A stretch of 64,000 bases of DNA from Anaerolineae bacterium (lineage in GTDB: Bacteria > Chloroflexota > Anaerolineae > B4-G1): contig JADHWW010000103.1 in the NCBI GenBank assembly GCA_016783285.1, positions 16,889 to 80,888 on the forward strand. Reading direction: 5' to 3'. Numbering within the stretch: the stretch's first letter is position 1; every line of letters starts with the position of its first letter. Under the pieces are notes generated by a model that saw only the letters and a list, made by a program, of their open reading frames with translations, ran no database searches and was not told the DNA's origin. A program made the position numbers and the translations under genes. Positions 34,457-43,409 of the stretch are shown here, one piece after another.

Positions 34457-35791
34457 ATGTCTGGTTTCTCGCAAGATAATCGGGGCTCGGATGACAAGCG
34501 GCTTTACATCGTGATTGCCATCTGGCTCGTTCTCGTCCTCGTCGGCGGGTTCTGCACCTGGTACGGCTGGCTCGGTCCTGGCAGTGAGAGCAGCCAGCAG
34601 GTGGAGGAAGAGGGAGTCACGCCCACCACTGAAGCCCCTACGCCCACTGTGGAGGCGGTTGCCGTCCAGCCCACTTCCACGAGTGGGGTGGCGCTTCCCA
34701 CCGTCCCGCCAGCGGAAGAGGTATTTGGTTACGGTATTGCCGTTCATGGCGTGGTGGGTGACACCGACTACACTATGGGCCAGGTAGAGGGCCTCGGTCT
34801 GGGCTGGGTCAAGCAACAAGTGCGCTGGGCTCATTTCGAGGGCAATCCAGGGCAGATGGATTGGAGCGGCTTCGACTGGGTGGTGGAGGCAGCCAACCGG
34901 CGGAACCTCAAAGTTATGCTCAGTGTCGTGGACGCGCCTCACTGGTCGCGCACCTACTTCGACGAAAGAGTGGAAAGCGCACCTCCGGATAACCTGACCA
35001 CTTTCGCCGATTTTCTGGGCCGCATGGTGGATCGCTACCAGGGCCGCATCCACGCCATCGAGGTATGGAACGAGCAAAATCTGGACCGCGAGTGGGATAC
35101 CGCCGAGGGTGTCAGCCCCGAGCGATACGTCGAGATGCTGCGGCTGTCCTATCAGGCCATCAAGAGCCGTGACCCCAACATCATTGTCATCAGCGGTGCG
35201 CTCTCCCCGGTGGGCTATACCGACACCGACTCCGACAATCCAGCCCGTATCATCTTTATGGACGACTTCGACTACTTCGACCGCATGGTCGCTGCCGGTT
35301 TCTTGAACTATTGCGATTGCGTGGGCGCGCATCACAATGGGATCAACATGCCGCCCAACGTGGCCTGGGATGAGGGGTACGACGACCCAAGCGCGACGTT
35401 CTTCCGTGGCCCTTTCGACAATCCCGACCACAGTTGGTCCTTTAAGTCCACCCTGCAGGGCTACCACGACCGTATCGCGGCTGCCGGGAGCGATCAGCCG
35501 CTCTGTGTGACAGAGTTCGGTTGGGCCTCGGCCGAGGGGTTGGGCGGTCATCCTCCAGGCTTTGAGTTCGCGCTTGATAACACGCTGAAGGAGCAAGCGG
35601 ACTGGGACGTGGAGGCGTTCCAGTTGATGCGCCAGTGGGGCTTCGTGCGGTTGGCCTTCCTTTGGAACCTCGACTTCGCGCAGAAGGATGGCCTCGGTCC
35701 GACCGACCCCAATGCCCCCTACAGCCTGCTGGACTTCCAGGGCATCGCCCGCCCGGCCTTCGGTGCTATCGGCGCGCTGGAGAAACCCTGA
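34457..35791 (+). CDS. Membrane-anchored clan GH-A glycosidase
   Basis: 444 residues from the ATG preceded by GAGGAGG (34445-34451). N-terminal membrane anchor LYIVIAIWLVLVLVGGFCTWY, a Thr/Pro/Val spacer, then a TIM-barrel: GLGWVKQQVRWAHFEG, AIEVWNEQNLDREW (acid/base Glu), VGAHHNGINMPP and LCVTEFGWAS (nucleophile Glu). Closest by eye to the last domain of the 1230-residue protein and to the next gene. A cytosolic tail plus outside barrel. Substrate unknown; probably a surface or wall glycan. Confidence 0.8.
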   Translation: MSGFSQDNRGSDDKRLYIVIAIWLVLVLVGGFCTWYGWLGPGSESSQQVEEEGVTPTTEAPTPTVEAVAVQPTSTSGVALPTVPPAEEVFGYGIAVHGVVGDTDYTMGQVEGLGLGWVKQQVRWAHFEGNPGQMDWSGFDWVVEAANRRNLKVMLSVVDAPHWSRTYFDERVESAPPDNLTTFADFLGRMVDRYQGRIHAIEVWNEQNLDREWDTAEGVSPERYVEMLRLSYQAIKSRDPNIIVISGALSPVGYTDTDSDNPARIIFMDDFDYFDRMVAAGFLNYCDCVGAHHNGINMPPNVAWDEGYDDPSATFFRGPFDNPDHSWSFKSTLQGYHDRIAAAGSDQPLCVTEFGWASAEGLGGHPPGFEFALDNTLKEQADWDVEAFQLMRQWGFVRLAFLWNLDFAQKDGLGPTDPNAPYSLLDFQGIARPAFGAIGALEKP

Positions 35792-35810
35792 TAGCCTGAT
35801 AGAATAACAA

Positions 35811-35850
35811 ACGTCAAACGTCAAATGTCAAATGACAAATGTCAAATGAC
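35811..35850 (+). repeat. TCAAATG/ACAAATG heptamer array forming a start region
   Basis: Five to six 7-mers (CGTCAAA, TGTCAAA, TGACAAA). The ATG at 35825 and the first residues SNDKCQMT are part of it. Confidence 0.85.
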
Positions 35851-37051
35851 AGATGGTCGGGACGATTCCAACCAGAGGCGCCAGGTCGCCAGTCCCGCAC
35901 CTCTGGGCTCCGTGCTTCTGGTGCTCGGTCTCCTGCTATTCGCCTTGGGATTTTGGGTTTGGGATTCGGGGTCTGAGGTCACGCTCACTGCTCCTCCCAC
36001 TCCCACTTCGTGGCCTCGCGTGCGACTGGCATCCCCTGAGTACGGTATGCAGGCTTTTCTGTGGTGGCATGAGGAGGCAGCGAGGCGCGACCTGCGGTTG
36101 ATCCATGAGGCCGGTTTTACCTGGGTTAAACAACACGTGGGCTGGAGGGACGTTGAGGGAGCGGCCAAAGGCCACTATGACTGGTATTTCACCGACCGCA
36201 TCATCGCTGACGCAGAGCAATATGGCCTGAACGTACTCTTGCGCCTCGACCGTGAGCCGGTGTGGACAGTGCCGCCAGAGGGGACACATTCTGACAATGG
36301 CCCTCCGGCGGACCCACAAGACTTCGGCGACTTCTGCCGCACCCTTGCTGACCGGTACCGGGGACGAGTGGGAGCCTACCAGGTGTGGAACGAACCCAAT
36401 CTGGCCCGCGAGTGGGGAGGACATCTGCCTGACCCAGCCGAGTACGTCGATCTGCTGCGCGTATGTTATATCGGCGTCAAGACCGCCGACCCGGACGCGC
36501 TGGTCATCTCGGCCGGGCTGGCGCCGACCGGCACCGGGCCGCCCGATGCCATCCCTGACGTAGACTACCTGATCGGTATGTACGAGGCTGGAGCAGCGCC
36601 GTACTTCGACTTGCTGGGGGTCAACGCACCCGGCTTCAAGGCCCCGCCTGAGGTCTCCCCCGACGAGGTCGCTACCAGGCCTGAGTACGGCGGACAGCGT
36701 TTCTTCTGCTTCCGCCACGTCGAAAACGCGCGCGAGATCATGCGGCGCTATGGCGATAGCGACAAACAGGTAGCGGTGCTGGAGGTGGGTTGGACAACCG
36801 ACCCACGTCCGGATTCACCGTATAACTGGCACGCCGTTACCGAAGAACAGCAGGCTGACTACCTGGTGCGCGCCTTCCACTATGCCAGGGAGCACTGGAC
36901 TCCCTGGATCGGGCTGATGACAGTGATCTCCATCGCCGACCCTCGCTGGACTGAGGCGGACGAGCAGTACTGGTGGGCCATCACCGAGCCGGCCTGGCCC
37001 GAGACTCGCGTGCGTCCGGCCTACGAGGCGCTGCGCGAGATGGAGAAGTGA
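35825..37051 (+). CDS. Membrane-anchored clan GH-A glycosidase
   Basis: 408 residues. After a repeat-derived N-terminus comes one membrane helix (GSVLLVLGLLLFALGFWVW), itself ending in a TTGGGAT-type heptamer array (35943-35972), then a TIM-barrel: GFTWVKQHVGWRDVEG, GAYQVWNEPNLAREW (acid/base Glu) and VAVLEVGWTTD (nucleophile Glu). It starts 33 bp after the previous glycosidase gene and abuts rtcA, so a shared transcript is likely. Function as for its neighbour; substrate unknown. Confidence 0.8.
   Translation: MSNDKCQMTDGRDDSNQRRQVASPAPLGSVLLVLGLLLFALGFWVWDSGSEVTLTAPPTPTSWPRVRLASPEYGMQAFLWWHEEAARRDLRLIHEAGFTWVKQHVGWRDVEGAAKGHYDWYFTDRIIADAEQYGLNVLLRLDREPVWTVPPEGTHSDNGPPADPQDFGDFCRTLADRYRGRVGAYQVWNEPNLAREWGGHLPDPAEYVDLLRVCYIGVKTADPDALVISAGLAPTGTGPPDAIPDVDYLIGMYEAGAAPYFDLLGVNAPGFKAPPEVSPDEVATRPEYGGQRFFCFRHVENAREIMRRYGDSDKQVAVLEVGWTTDPRPDSPYNWHAVTEEQQADYLVRAFHYAREHWTPWIGLMTVISIADPRWTEADEQYWWAITEPAWPETRVRPAYEALREMEK
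35943..35972 (+). repeat. TTGGGAT heptamer array coding part of a membrane helix
   Basis: Units TTGGGAT, TTTGGGT, TTGGGAT, TCGGGGT are translated as LGFWVWDSGS at the outer end of the anchor of the glycosidase at 35825. Confidence 0.8.
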
Positions 37052-38137
37052 GTGTCAGATCCCAAAGCCCAAACAATGGTGCTGATTGACGGCTCCTATG
37101 GCGAAGGTGGAGGGCAGGTGCTGCGTACCGCGCTGGCATTGGCCGCCCTCACCGGACAGCCGGCGCGTTTCGAGCACATCCGCGCCAAACGTAGGAAGCC
37201 GGGCCTCCGGCCCCAACACCTCACCGCTGTACGAGCGGCCGCCGCCGTGTGTGGGGCACATCTGGAGGGGGATGGGTTAGGTTCTCAGACGCTCACTTTT
37301 GTTCCCGCTGGCCCGCCGCGCTGCGGTGAGTACACCTTCGACGTGGCCGAGGTGGCCCAGGGCGGTAGCGCCGGATCGGTGGGCCTGGTGCTGCAGACAG
37401 TGCTCCTGCCATTAGCATTGGCGGAAGGAGAATCGCACCTGACGCTGCGGGGCGGGACACACGTGCCCTGGTCCCCGCCGGTGTCCTATCTGGAACACGT
37501 TTTCCTGCCCGCCCTGGCGCGGATGGACGTGCACGCACAGGTGGAACTGGTGCGCTGGGGTTTCTATCCGGCGGGCGGTGGGGAGATACAGGTGCAGATT
37601 ACAGGACGAGGGGGACCGCTGCCCCCTATCATATTGACTGAGCGCGGGAAACTGCACCGTGTCTGGGGCACAGCGGCGGTGATGAACCTGCCAGCCCACA
37701 TCCCGCAGCGCATGGCCGCCCGCGCCCGCAACGTGCTGGCGGAGGCTGGTCTCCAGGCACAGGTGGAACCGCGCCGCCTGCGCGGGGCCGGGCCAGGGGC
37801 TGGCATCTTCCTATTCGCTGAGTACGCGCACGTTAGCACTGGTTTCACTGCCTACGGACGTAAGGGCTTGCCGGCCGAGCGTGTGGCCGAGGCGGCCTGT
37901 GAGAATCTGCTGGCCCACCATCGCTCCGGCGCCCCGGCCGACCCACATCTGGCCGATCAGTTGGTACTGCCGATGGCCCTGGCGGAGGGTGAATCACAGG
38001 TGGTCACCTCGCAGGTGTCCCAACACCTGCTGACCAATGTCTGGGTCGTGCGGCAATTCCTGGCGCGAGAGTTGCGCGCCGAAGGAGAACCAGGAGCGCC
38101 GGGTACGTTGATCGCAAAAGGAGAGGTGCGTGATTGA
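37052..38137 (+). CDS. rtcA: RNA 3'-terminal phosphate cyclase
   Basis: 361 residues from a GTG; the conserved part begins at VLIDGSYGEGGGQVLRTAL. Motifs RAKRRKPGLRPQHLTAVRAA and EVAQGGSAGSVGLVLQTVLL, and near residue 260 EYAHVSTGFTAYGRKG, match RtcA, which turns RNA 3'-phosphates into 2',3'-cyclic phosphates using ATP. It overlaps the RNase Z gene by 8 bp, a plausible RNA-processing pair. The usual RtcB ligase is not in the window. The first codons derive from a CCCAAA(A/G)-type repeat. Confidence 0.92.
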   Translation: MSDPKAQTMVLIDGSYGEGGGQVLRTALALAALTGQPARFEHIRAKRRKPGLRPQHLTAVRAAAAVCGAHLEGDGLGSQTLTFVPAGPPRCGEYTFDVAEVAQGGSAGSVGLVLQTVLLPLALAEGESHLTLRGGTHVPWSPPVSYLEHVFLPALARMDVHAQVELVRWGFYPAGGGEIQVQITGRGGPLPPIILTERGKLHRVWGTAAVMNLPAHIPQRMAARARNVLAEAGLQAQVEPRRLRGAGPGAGIFLFAEYAHVSTGFTAYGRKGLPAERVAEAACENLLAHHRSGAPADPHLADQLVLPMALAEGESQVVTSQVSQHLLTNVWVVRQFLARELRAEGEPGAPGTLIAKGEVRD

Positions 38138-39083
38138 GATCGTCTTTCTGGGTACCTCAGCGTCGGCTCCCTCGATCCATCGTGGGCTTTCGGCGCAGGT
38201 CGTCCTGTATAGAGATTACCGCTTTCTGGTGGACTGTGGTGAGGGGACGCAGCGGCAAATCCTGCGTAGCGGCCTGGGCTTCAAACGACTCAACAGGATC
38301 CTCCTTACCCACGGGCACCTCGATCACATGCTTGGCCTGGGTGGGTTGATATCCACCTTCGCGCGCTGGGAAGCGATTGACCACCTCAAGATCTACGGTG
38401 GCGCTTGGGCGCTGGAGCGGGTGTATGATCTGATCTACGGCGTGGTGCTGCGGGGCGCCAAGCCTGCGCTTGAGATTGATCTCATTGAGGTGCGTCCTGG
38501 GGTCGTCCTGGAAAATGACTCTTTCGAGGTCGTGGCCTTTCCTGTCGTTCACCGTGGACCCAGCCTGGGCTATCTATTCCACGAGAAACCACGCCGTCCA
38601 TTCCTCGACGAGCGAGCAGAGGCATTGGGGGTGCCACGAGGGCCGGAGCGAAGACTGCTGGTCGCCGGCGAATCGGTGACGTTGCCCGATGGTCGCGTGG
38701 TTCACCCTGACGATGTGCTGGGCCCGGCGCGGCCCGGCGCGTGTCTGGCCCACGTGGGTGACGCTGGGCGGACCGAGGACCTGGAGGCAGCCGTGCGTGG
38801 GGCTGATATGCTGGTCATCGAGGCCACGTATTTGCGGCGTGAGGCTGACCTGGCGCACCGTTTCGCTCATCTCACGGCAGCGCAGGCGGCCCGGCTGGCT
38901 CGGGATGCGGGGGTCCACCGGCTGGTGCTGACCCACATCTCGCGACGCTATCGCGAGAGGGAGATCCTCGATGAGGCGCAGGCCATTTTCCCCGAGACGG
39001 CCGTCGCTCGTGACTTCGACCACTTCCGCGTGCTGCGCGGAGACGTGAAGCGTGAAACGACTCTCCTGAGAGAAAGAGGGTAA
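38130..39083 (+). CDS. rnz: Ribonuclease Z
   Basis: 317 residues. VFLGTSASAPSIHRGLSA start, LTHGHLDHMLGLGG (His61, His63, Asp65, His66 zinc ligands), CLAHVGDAGRTEDL (Asp ligand) and VLTHISRRYRE (His) near the C-terminus. It is a metallo-beta-lactamase-fold endonuclease that trims tRNA 3' ends. Length and motif order match bacterial rnz. The start overlaps rtcA. Confidence 0.93.
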   Translation: MIEIVFLGTSASAPSIHRGLSAQVVLYRDYRFLVDCGEGTQRQILRSGLGFKRLNRILLTHGHLDHMLGLGGLISTFARWEAIDHLKIYGGAWALERVYDLIYGVVLRGAKPALEIDLIEVRPGVVLENDSFEVVAFPVVHRGPSLGYLFHEKPRRPFLDERAEALGVPRGPERRLLVAGESVTLPDGRVVHPDDVLGPARPGACLAHVGDAGRTEDLEAAVRGADMLVIEATYLRREADLAHRFAHLTAAQAARLARDAGVHRLVLTHISRRYREREILDEAQAIFPETAVARDFDHFRVLRGDVKRETTLLRERG

Positions 39084-39098
39084 GACCGACTCCCCCCT

Positions 39099-40844
39099 AT
39101 GCACATTCTGAAACGTCTCTTTGGCTACGTGCGACCGTATTGGAAGCCACTGACCGCTACAGGCATCCTGCTGCTGTTTCAAACCAGCCTGGGGCTGCTC
39201 CCGCCGCTCTTCCAGCGGGAGATCGTGGATCAGGTGATCGGCGGTCGCGACCTCTCCCGCCTCGGCGTGATAATCGCCGCCCTGGTCGGTATCTATGTGG
39301 CATTGTGGTTCACGGAAGTTGGCGACCAGTACATCCGCCACGTGCTGGGCGCGCGCTTCATCTTCGACCTGCGGGTGCATATCTACGCCTACCTGCAACG
39401 ATTGTCTCTCTCCTTCTTTGAACAGACCTCCACCGGTGAACTGATGTCGCGGGTGACCAACGACGTCAACGCCCTGGAGAGCTTCGTCACCCACGGGGTG
39501 ATCCTTGCGACCGTAGACCTGATGCGCTTGCTGGGTGTGTCGGCAGTGCTGCTGGTGCTCGACTGGCGACTGGCGCTGATCGTGTTGGTTCTGTTGCCGA
39601 TTATGGCCGTTGGCCTGCGGCGCTTCAACCAGCGCGTGCACCCTATCTACCGCCAGGTGCGCGACCGGCTGGGGGACATCAACGCTAAACTGGAGGACAA
39701 CCTGGCCGGCATCCGCGTCATCCAGGCCTTTGGGCAAGAGGATACAGAACTGGATCGCTTCCGCGATGTCACCGCGAACTATTATCGGGAACGAGTGCGG
39801 GCCATACGCGCCTGGTCCACCTTCTTTCCTGCCCTGCGCATCATGGCTGTTCTGGGGGGCACGACGGTGCTCGGCGTGGGCGCGTGGATGGTCATCAACG
39901 ATCAGACCTCATTGGGCACGCTGGTGGCCTTTCTGTCCTACATCACCTCGTTCTACGATCCCCTCCGGCGACTGACGGAGGTGGACAACGTCTTCCAGCA
40001 AGCCATCGCCGCCGGGGAGCGCATCTTCGAACTGCTGGACGAAGTGCCGGAAATCCAGGACGCGCCAGGCGCGGTCTCGCTGGACCGGATCGAGGGGGAT
40101 GTGGTGTTCGACGACGTGCACTTCCGCTACGGCGATGGTGACGAGGTACTGCACGACGTCACGTTCCGCATGGCCCCCGGAGAGGCAGTGGCGCTGGTCG
40201 GGCCCAGCGGGGCGGGCAAGACCAGTATCGCCAACCTGCTGTGTCGCTTCTACGACCCGATCCACGGCCGCATCCTGGTGGACGGGCACGACCTGCGCAG
40301 GGTGCAGATCCGGTCACTGCGCCAGCACGTGGCCGTGGTGCTGCAGGACACCTTCCTGTTCAACACCACCGTGCGCGAGAACCTGCTCTACGGCAAGCCG
40401 GACGCCAGCGAGAAAGAGATGGTCGCCGCCGCGAAGGCAGCTTACGCCCACAAGTTCATCGAGCAACTGCCCCAAGGCTACGACACCGAGATCGGCGAGC
40501 GGGGGGTGAAACTGAGCGGCGGGCAGAAGCAGCGGCTGGCGCTGGCGCGCGCCATCCTGGCCGACCCGCGCATCCTGATCCTGGACGAGGCCACCTCGTC
40601 GGTGGACGCCGAGGCGGAATATTTGATCCAGCAGGCGCTGGACGAGGTGATGAAGGGGCGCACGTCGCTGGTCATCGCCCACCGCTTGAGCACGATCCGC
40701 AACGCCGACAAGATCATCGCGCTGGAGGAGGGGCGCATCCGCGAGGTGGGCGACCACCACGAGTTGCTGGCCCGGGGCGGGCTCTATAGCCAACTCTACC
40801 GGCGGCAGTTGGAACTGGCGGCGAGCGGAAACACGAAGGTTTGA
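39099..40844 (+). CDS. ABC exporter, permease fused to ATPase
   Basis: 581 residues: six membrane helices (residues ~15-300), then an ATPase with Walker A GPSGAGKTS (~367), Q-loop VVLQDTFLF, signature LSGGQKQR (~471) and Walker B ILILDEATSSVD with H-loop IAHRLSTI. A half-transporter of the MsbA/LmrA type working as a homodimer or with a partner; none adjacent, so a homodimer is likely. The substrate cannot be told from sequence; lipids or drugs are typical. ATG 15 bp after rnz. Confidence 0.93.
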   Translation: MHILKRLFGYVRPYWKPLTATGILLLFQTSLGLLPPLFQREIVDQVIGGRDLSRLGVIIAALVGIYVALWFTEVGDQYIRHVLGARFIFDLRVHIYAYLQRLSLSFFEQTSTGELMSRVTNDVNALESFVTHGVILATVDLMRLLGVSAVLLVLDWRLALIVLVLLPIMAVGLRRFNQRVHPIYRQVRDRLGDINAKLEDNLAGIRVIQAFGQEDTELDRFRDVTANYYRERVRAIRAWSTFFPALRIMAVLGGTTVLGVGAWMVINDQTSLGTLVAFLSYITSFYDPLRRLTEVDNVFQQAIAAGERIFELLDEVPEIQDAPGAVSLDRIEGDVVFDDVHFRYGDGDEVLHDVTFRMAPGEAVALVGPSGAGKTSIANLLCRFYDPIHGRILVDGHDLRRVQIRSLRQHVAVVLQDTFLFNTTVRENLLYGKPDASEKEMVAAAKAAYAHKFIEQLPQGYDTEIGERGVKLSGGQKQRLALARAILADPRILILDEATSSVDAEAEYLIQQALDEVMKGRTSLVIAHRLSTIRNADKIIALEEGRIREVGDHHELLARGGLYSQLYRRQLELAASGNTKV

Positions 40845-40960
40845 AATAGCGAAAGACACGAAAGATGGGTAAAGAGCCACCGGCAAATGCGCCATTGTCG
40901 TTACTACTCAGGCATGTCTGGAAAGTGGCAAGCTCACCCAGTCAATAGCTTTGTAATGAT

Positions 40961-41060
40961 GTCATTGCGAGCGTAGCGAAGCAATCTCCCGCCAGTAAGT
41001 TGGGGATTGCCACCGCGAGTACTCGTGGCGGTGCTTCGTCACTTCGTTCCTCGCAATGAC
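40961..41060. repeat. MITE-like palindromic element GTCATTGCGAGC...GCAATGAC
   Basis: Left arm GTCATTGCGAGCGTAGCGAA (40961) and right arm CGTTCCTCGCAATGAC (ending 41060) are imperfect inverted copies, with an internal hairpin ACCGCGAGTACTCGTGGCGG. It fills the gap between convergent ABC exporter and dinG genes. Repeats of this type are widespread in environmental bacterial genomes (remembered). Confidence 0.75.
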
Positions 41061-41097
41061 AGGGTGAGTAGTAACCCATTGTCAAGACAGGTGCCCT

Positions 41098-43290
41098 TTA
41101 CTCCTCCTCTGCAAAAAAGGCCGCCACGTCCTCGAACCGCAGCGTCCTGCGCGCCCGAGGCAGGCTGGCGATCACCTGTGAGCCGTACCGCTTGGTATTG
41201 AGACGCGAATCGAGAATCGCCATGACGCCTCGATCCGTCTCGGTGCGGATGAGCCGGCCCACTCCTTGCTTCAGGGCCAAAATCGCCTCCGGTAACATAA
41301 CCTGCATAAACGGGTTGCCGCCGGCCTCGCGGATGCGCTGCTCCCGATGCTGGATCACCGGATCCCGGTAAGGCGCAAAGGGTAACTTGTCTATGATAAC
41401 CAGCGACAACGGATCGCCAGGGACGTCCACACCCTCCCAGAAACTCTTGGTCGCAAAGAGCACGGCCCCGCTGGCGTCGTTCCGAAACAAGTCGAGCAGT
41501 TCTTCTCTGGAGGCTGCGCCCTGACGGTAGCAGGCGAAGGGAAGTCGTGGCGCCAGCGTTTCGAACAGTTGCCCGACCCGACGTGTACTCGTGCACAGCA
41601 CAAAAGCGCGCCCCCGGCTGGCCCGCACCAGCCGCTCCACCTCGGCCGCCAACTTCCGCACGTATCCATCCTCTCCCTCGCCATACTGAGGGTACAGCCC
41701 GTGGGGGGTGTAGAGCAGCGCCTGGTTGGGATAGTCAAAAGGGCTGGCGATGACACGCTGAATCACGCCGCCTTTTTCACCTTCGGGCGGCGCGCCGATC
41801 TGCCGGCCGAAGTAGTCAAACCGTCCGTTGACGGTGAGCGTGGCGCTGGTACAGACCACCGTCTTGGTCGCATTCCACAGACTCTCTCGTAGGAAGCCGG
41901 CCACCTCGACCGGTTCCTGGCAGAGGACGATGCGTGTCTCTTCTCTCTTGCCCGGCCCCTTCCGCCCCCCCCGTTTCGGGGGGGAGCTCTTCTCACAATA
42001 CCGTACCTCATCCTCTGGCACCGGTCGGTTCAGACTCAGGATCGCGTCCGCCAGTTGTCCTGCCCATTCGATGGCCGTCTGATGGCGACCGTTCTCCTCG
42101 TTGCGCTCGCCCCCACCAGGCACGGGGGGATAACGTTTCATCAGTTGCTTACAGATGACGTTGACGTGACTGGCCAACTTGCCCGCCAGCGGCAACTCGC
42201 GCGGAGAGACCCAACGACGCTCGTTTTGCTGACGCTGGTCACCACTTTGCGCCAGGTGGGTGAACAGTTCGTGGTTGGCTTGCACGGCCCTGCCCCTGAG
42301 CCTGTCGCCGGCGTTGCCTATGACGACGGTATCGTTGACGAAGGCGGGCACCTGGTCGTATTCCAGTCTGAGCCGCAGCGCGCCGACGACGTAGGGCACG
42401 AAATCCTGGGCCTCATCCAGGACGATTGCATCGCGGGGCTCGATGATCTGGCCGTCCAGAACTATGTTGAAGGCCAGCAAAGCGTGATTGAGGACGACGA
42501 TGTCTGCCTTCTCCGCCTCGATTCGCGCCAATTCGTAGTAGCATTGGCCCAACATGGGGCAGCGCTGGCCCAGGCAATCGTGCCGGCCTACGGTGAGCGC
42601 GTCCCGCAGTTCGCCGAACAGGCGCAGTTCTTCGACGTCCCCGGAGGGTGTCTGATCCAGTCGCTCCCGCAATTCACCGACGGAGAGCCTGCCCTGAGCG
42701 CAGCCGAAGGGTCCCTGGCCCGGCAGGATCAACTGCTGGCTCAGTTCTTTCAGTTTGACCCGACAGACGTAGTTTCCCCGCCCCTTGAGCAGAGCCGCCG
42801 TGAACGGCCGGGGAGCGATACGCTGCAGGGCCGGGAGGTCCTTCTCCCAGAGTTGGTTCTGGAGTGTCTTGTTGGCCGTGGAGATGAACGCCCGACTGCC
42901 AGTCCAGATAAGGGGAATGAGGTAGGCGAACGATTTGCCGCTGCCGGTGCCGGCTTCAATGAGCGCGTGCTGGCCCTCATCCAGAGCACGCTTGACCAGT
43001 CGCGCCATCAGCGCCTGGCCGCGCCGGGGGCGGTAAGTATCGCCCAACAGGTGGGCCACCGGGCCGGCGGGCGCAAAGACGAGGGCGATGTCCTCTCCCT
43101 CACCCTTGGATTGGGGGCTTGGCGCAGCGGCAGGTTCCGCTGCCGGCGCCGGCGTCTTCGCTGGGGGCGCCGCTGGCGACGGAGGTGCCCCAGCCACATC
43201 CACCTCGCTTGATTCGACCGCTCCTCTGGCCGGTTCTTCGGCCTGCTTGCGTCTCAAGCGGTGGGTCAGTTGCTCCAGGAAGTCTGGCAT
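41098..43290 (-). CDS. dinG: DinG-family ATP-dependent DNA helicase
   Basis: 730 residues. Walker A EAGTGSGKSFAYL (~117), four Cys of the iron-sulphur region (YVCRV, CLGQRCPMLGQCYY), DEAQ box VLDEAQDF (~290), motif VVCTSATLT and the C-terminal QGVGRLIRTETDRG. A superfamily 2, XPD/DinG helicase with a Pro/Ala-rich N-terminal extension (residues ~20-65). A short dispersed repeat (42687-42714) is read in frame as GPFGCAQGRLS within the FeS region between the first and second Cys. Confidence 0.9.
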   Translation of the reverse strand: MPDFLEQLTHRLRRKQAEEPARGAVESSEVDVAGAPPSPAAPPAKTPAPAAEPAAAPSPQSKGEGEDIALVFAPAGPVAHLLGDTYRPRRGQALMARLVKRALDEGQHALIEAGTGSGKSFAYLIPLIWTGSRAFISTANKTLQNQLWEKDLPALQRIAPRPFTAALLKGRGNYVCRVKLKELSQQLILPGQGPFGCAQGRLSVGELRERLDQTPSGDVEELRLFGELRDALTVGRHDCLGQRCPMLGQCYYELARIEAEKADIVVLNHALLAFNIVLDGQIIEPRDAIVLDEAQDFVPYVVGALRLRLEYDQVPAFVNDTVVIGNAGDRLRGRAVQANHELFTHLAQSGDQRQQNERRWVSPRELPLAGKLASHVNVICKQLMKRYPPVPGGGERNEENGRHQTAIEWAGQLADAILSLNRPVPEDEVRYCEKSSPPKRGGRKGPGKREETRIVLCQEPVEVAGFLRESLWNATKTVVCTSATLTVNGRFDYFGRQIGAPPEGEKGGVIQRVIASPFDYPNQALLYTPHGLYPQYGEGEDGYVRKLAAEVERLVRASRGRAFVLCTSTRRVGQLFETLAPRLPFACYRQGAASREELLDLFRNDASGAVLFATKSFWEGVDVPGDPLSLVIIDKLPFAPYRDPVIQHREQRIREAGGNPFMQVMLPEAILALKQGVGRLIRTETDRGVMAILDSRLNTKRYGSQVIASLPRARRTLRFEDVAAFFAEEE
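42687..42714. repeat. Short dispersed element encoding PFGCAQGRL
   Basis: CTGCCCTGAGCGCAGCCGAA is the 'CTGAGCGxAGCCGAAGG' type of scattered repeat, in frame inside dinG. It adds one Cys near the iron-sulphur cluster ligands. Confidence 0.55.
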
Positions 43291-43311
43291 GGCTCGTGAT
43301 TAGGTGCGAAC

Positions 43312-43344
43312 AGGTGCGACGCACTTCAGAAGTGCGTCGCACCT
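43312..43344. repeat. Perfect palindrome, 16-bp arms
   Basis: AGGTGCGACGCACTTC, one base, then its exact reverse complement. It lies just upstream of dinG in a 119-bp gap and could act as a terminator for the gene at 43410 or as a protein-binding site; there is no T-run. Confidence 0.85.
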
Positions 43345-43409
43345 TGTCTATTTGCGCTGCCAATTCGCTTATGCGGCAGACTGTACACTAGCATCCAAGT
43401 ATGCTCGTC

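Noticed and set aside
34346..35824. 492-codon minus-strand frame opposite the glycosidase at 34457
   Set aside because: The plus strand carries clear catalytic motifs, a membrane anchor and a ribosome-binding site; the reverse frame has none.
42055..43212. 385-codon plus-strand frame opposite dinG
   Set aside because: Antisense shadow; helicase motifs are all on the minus strand.
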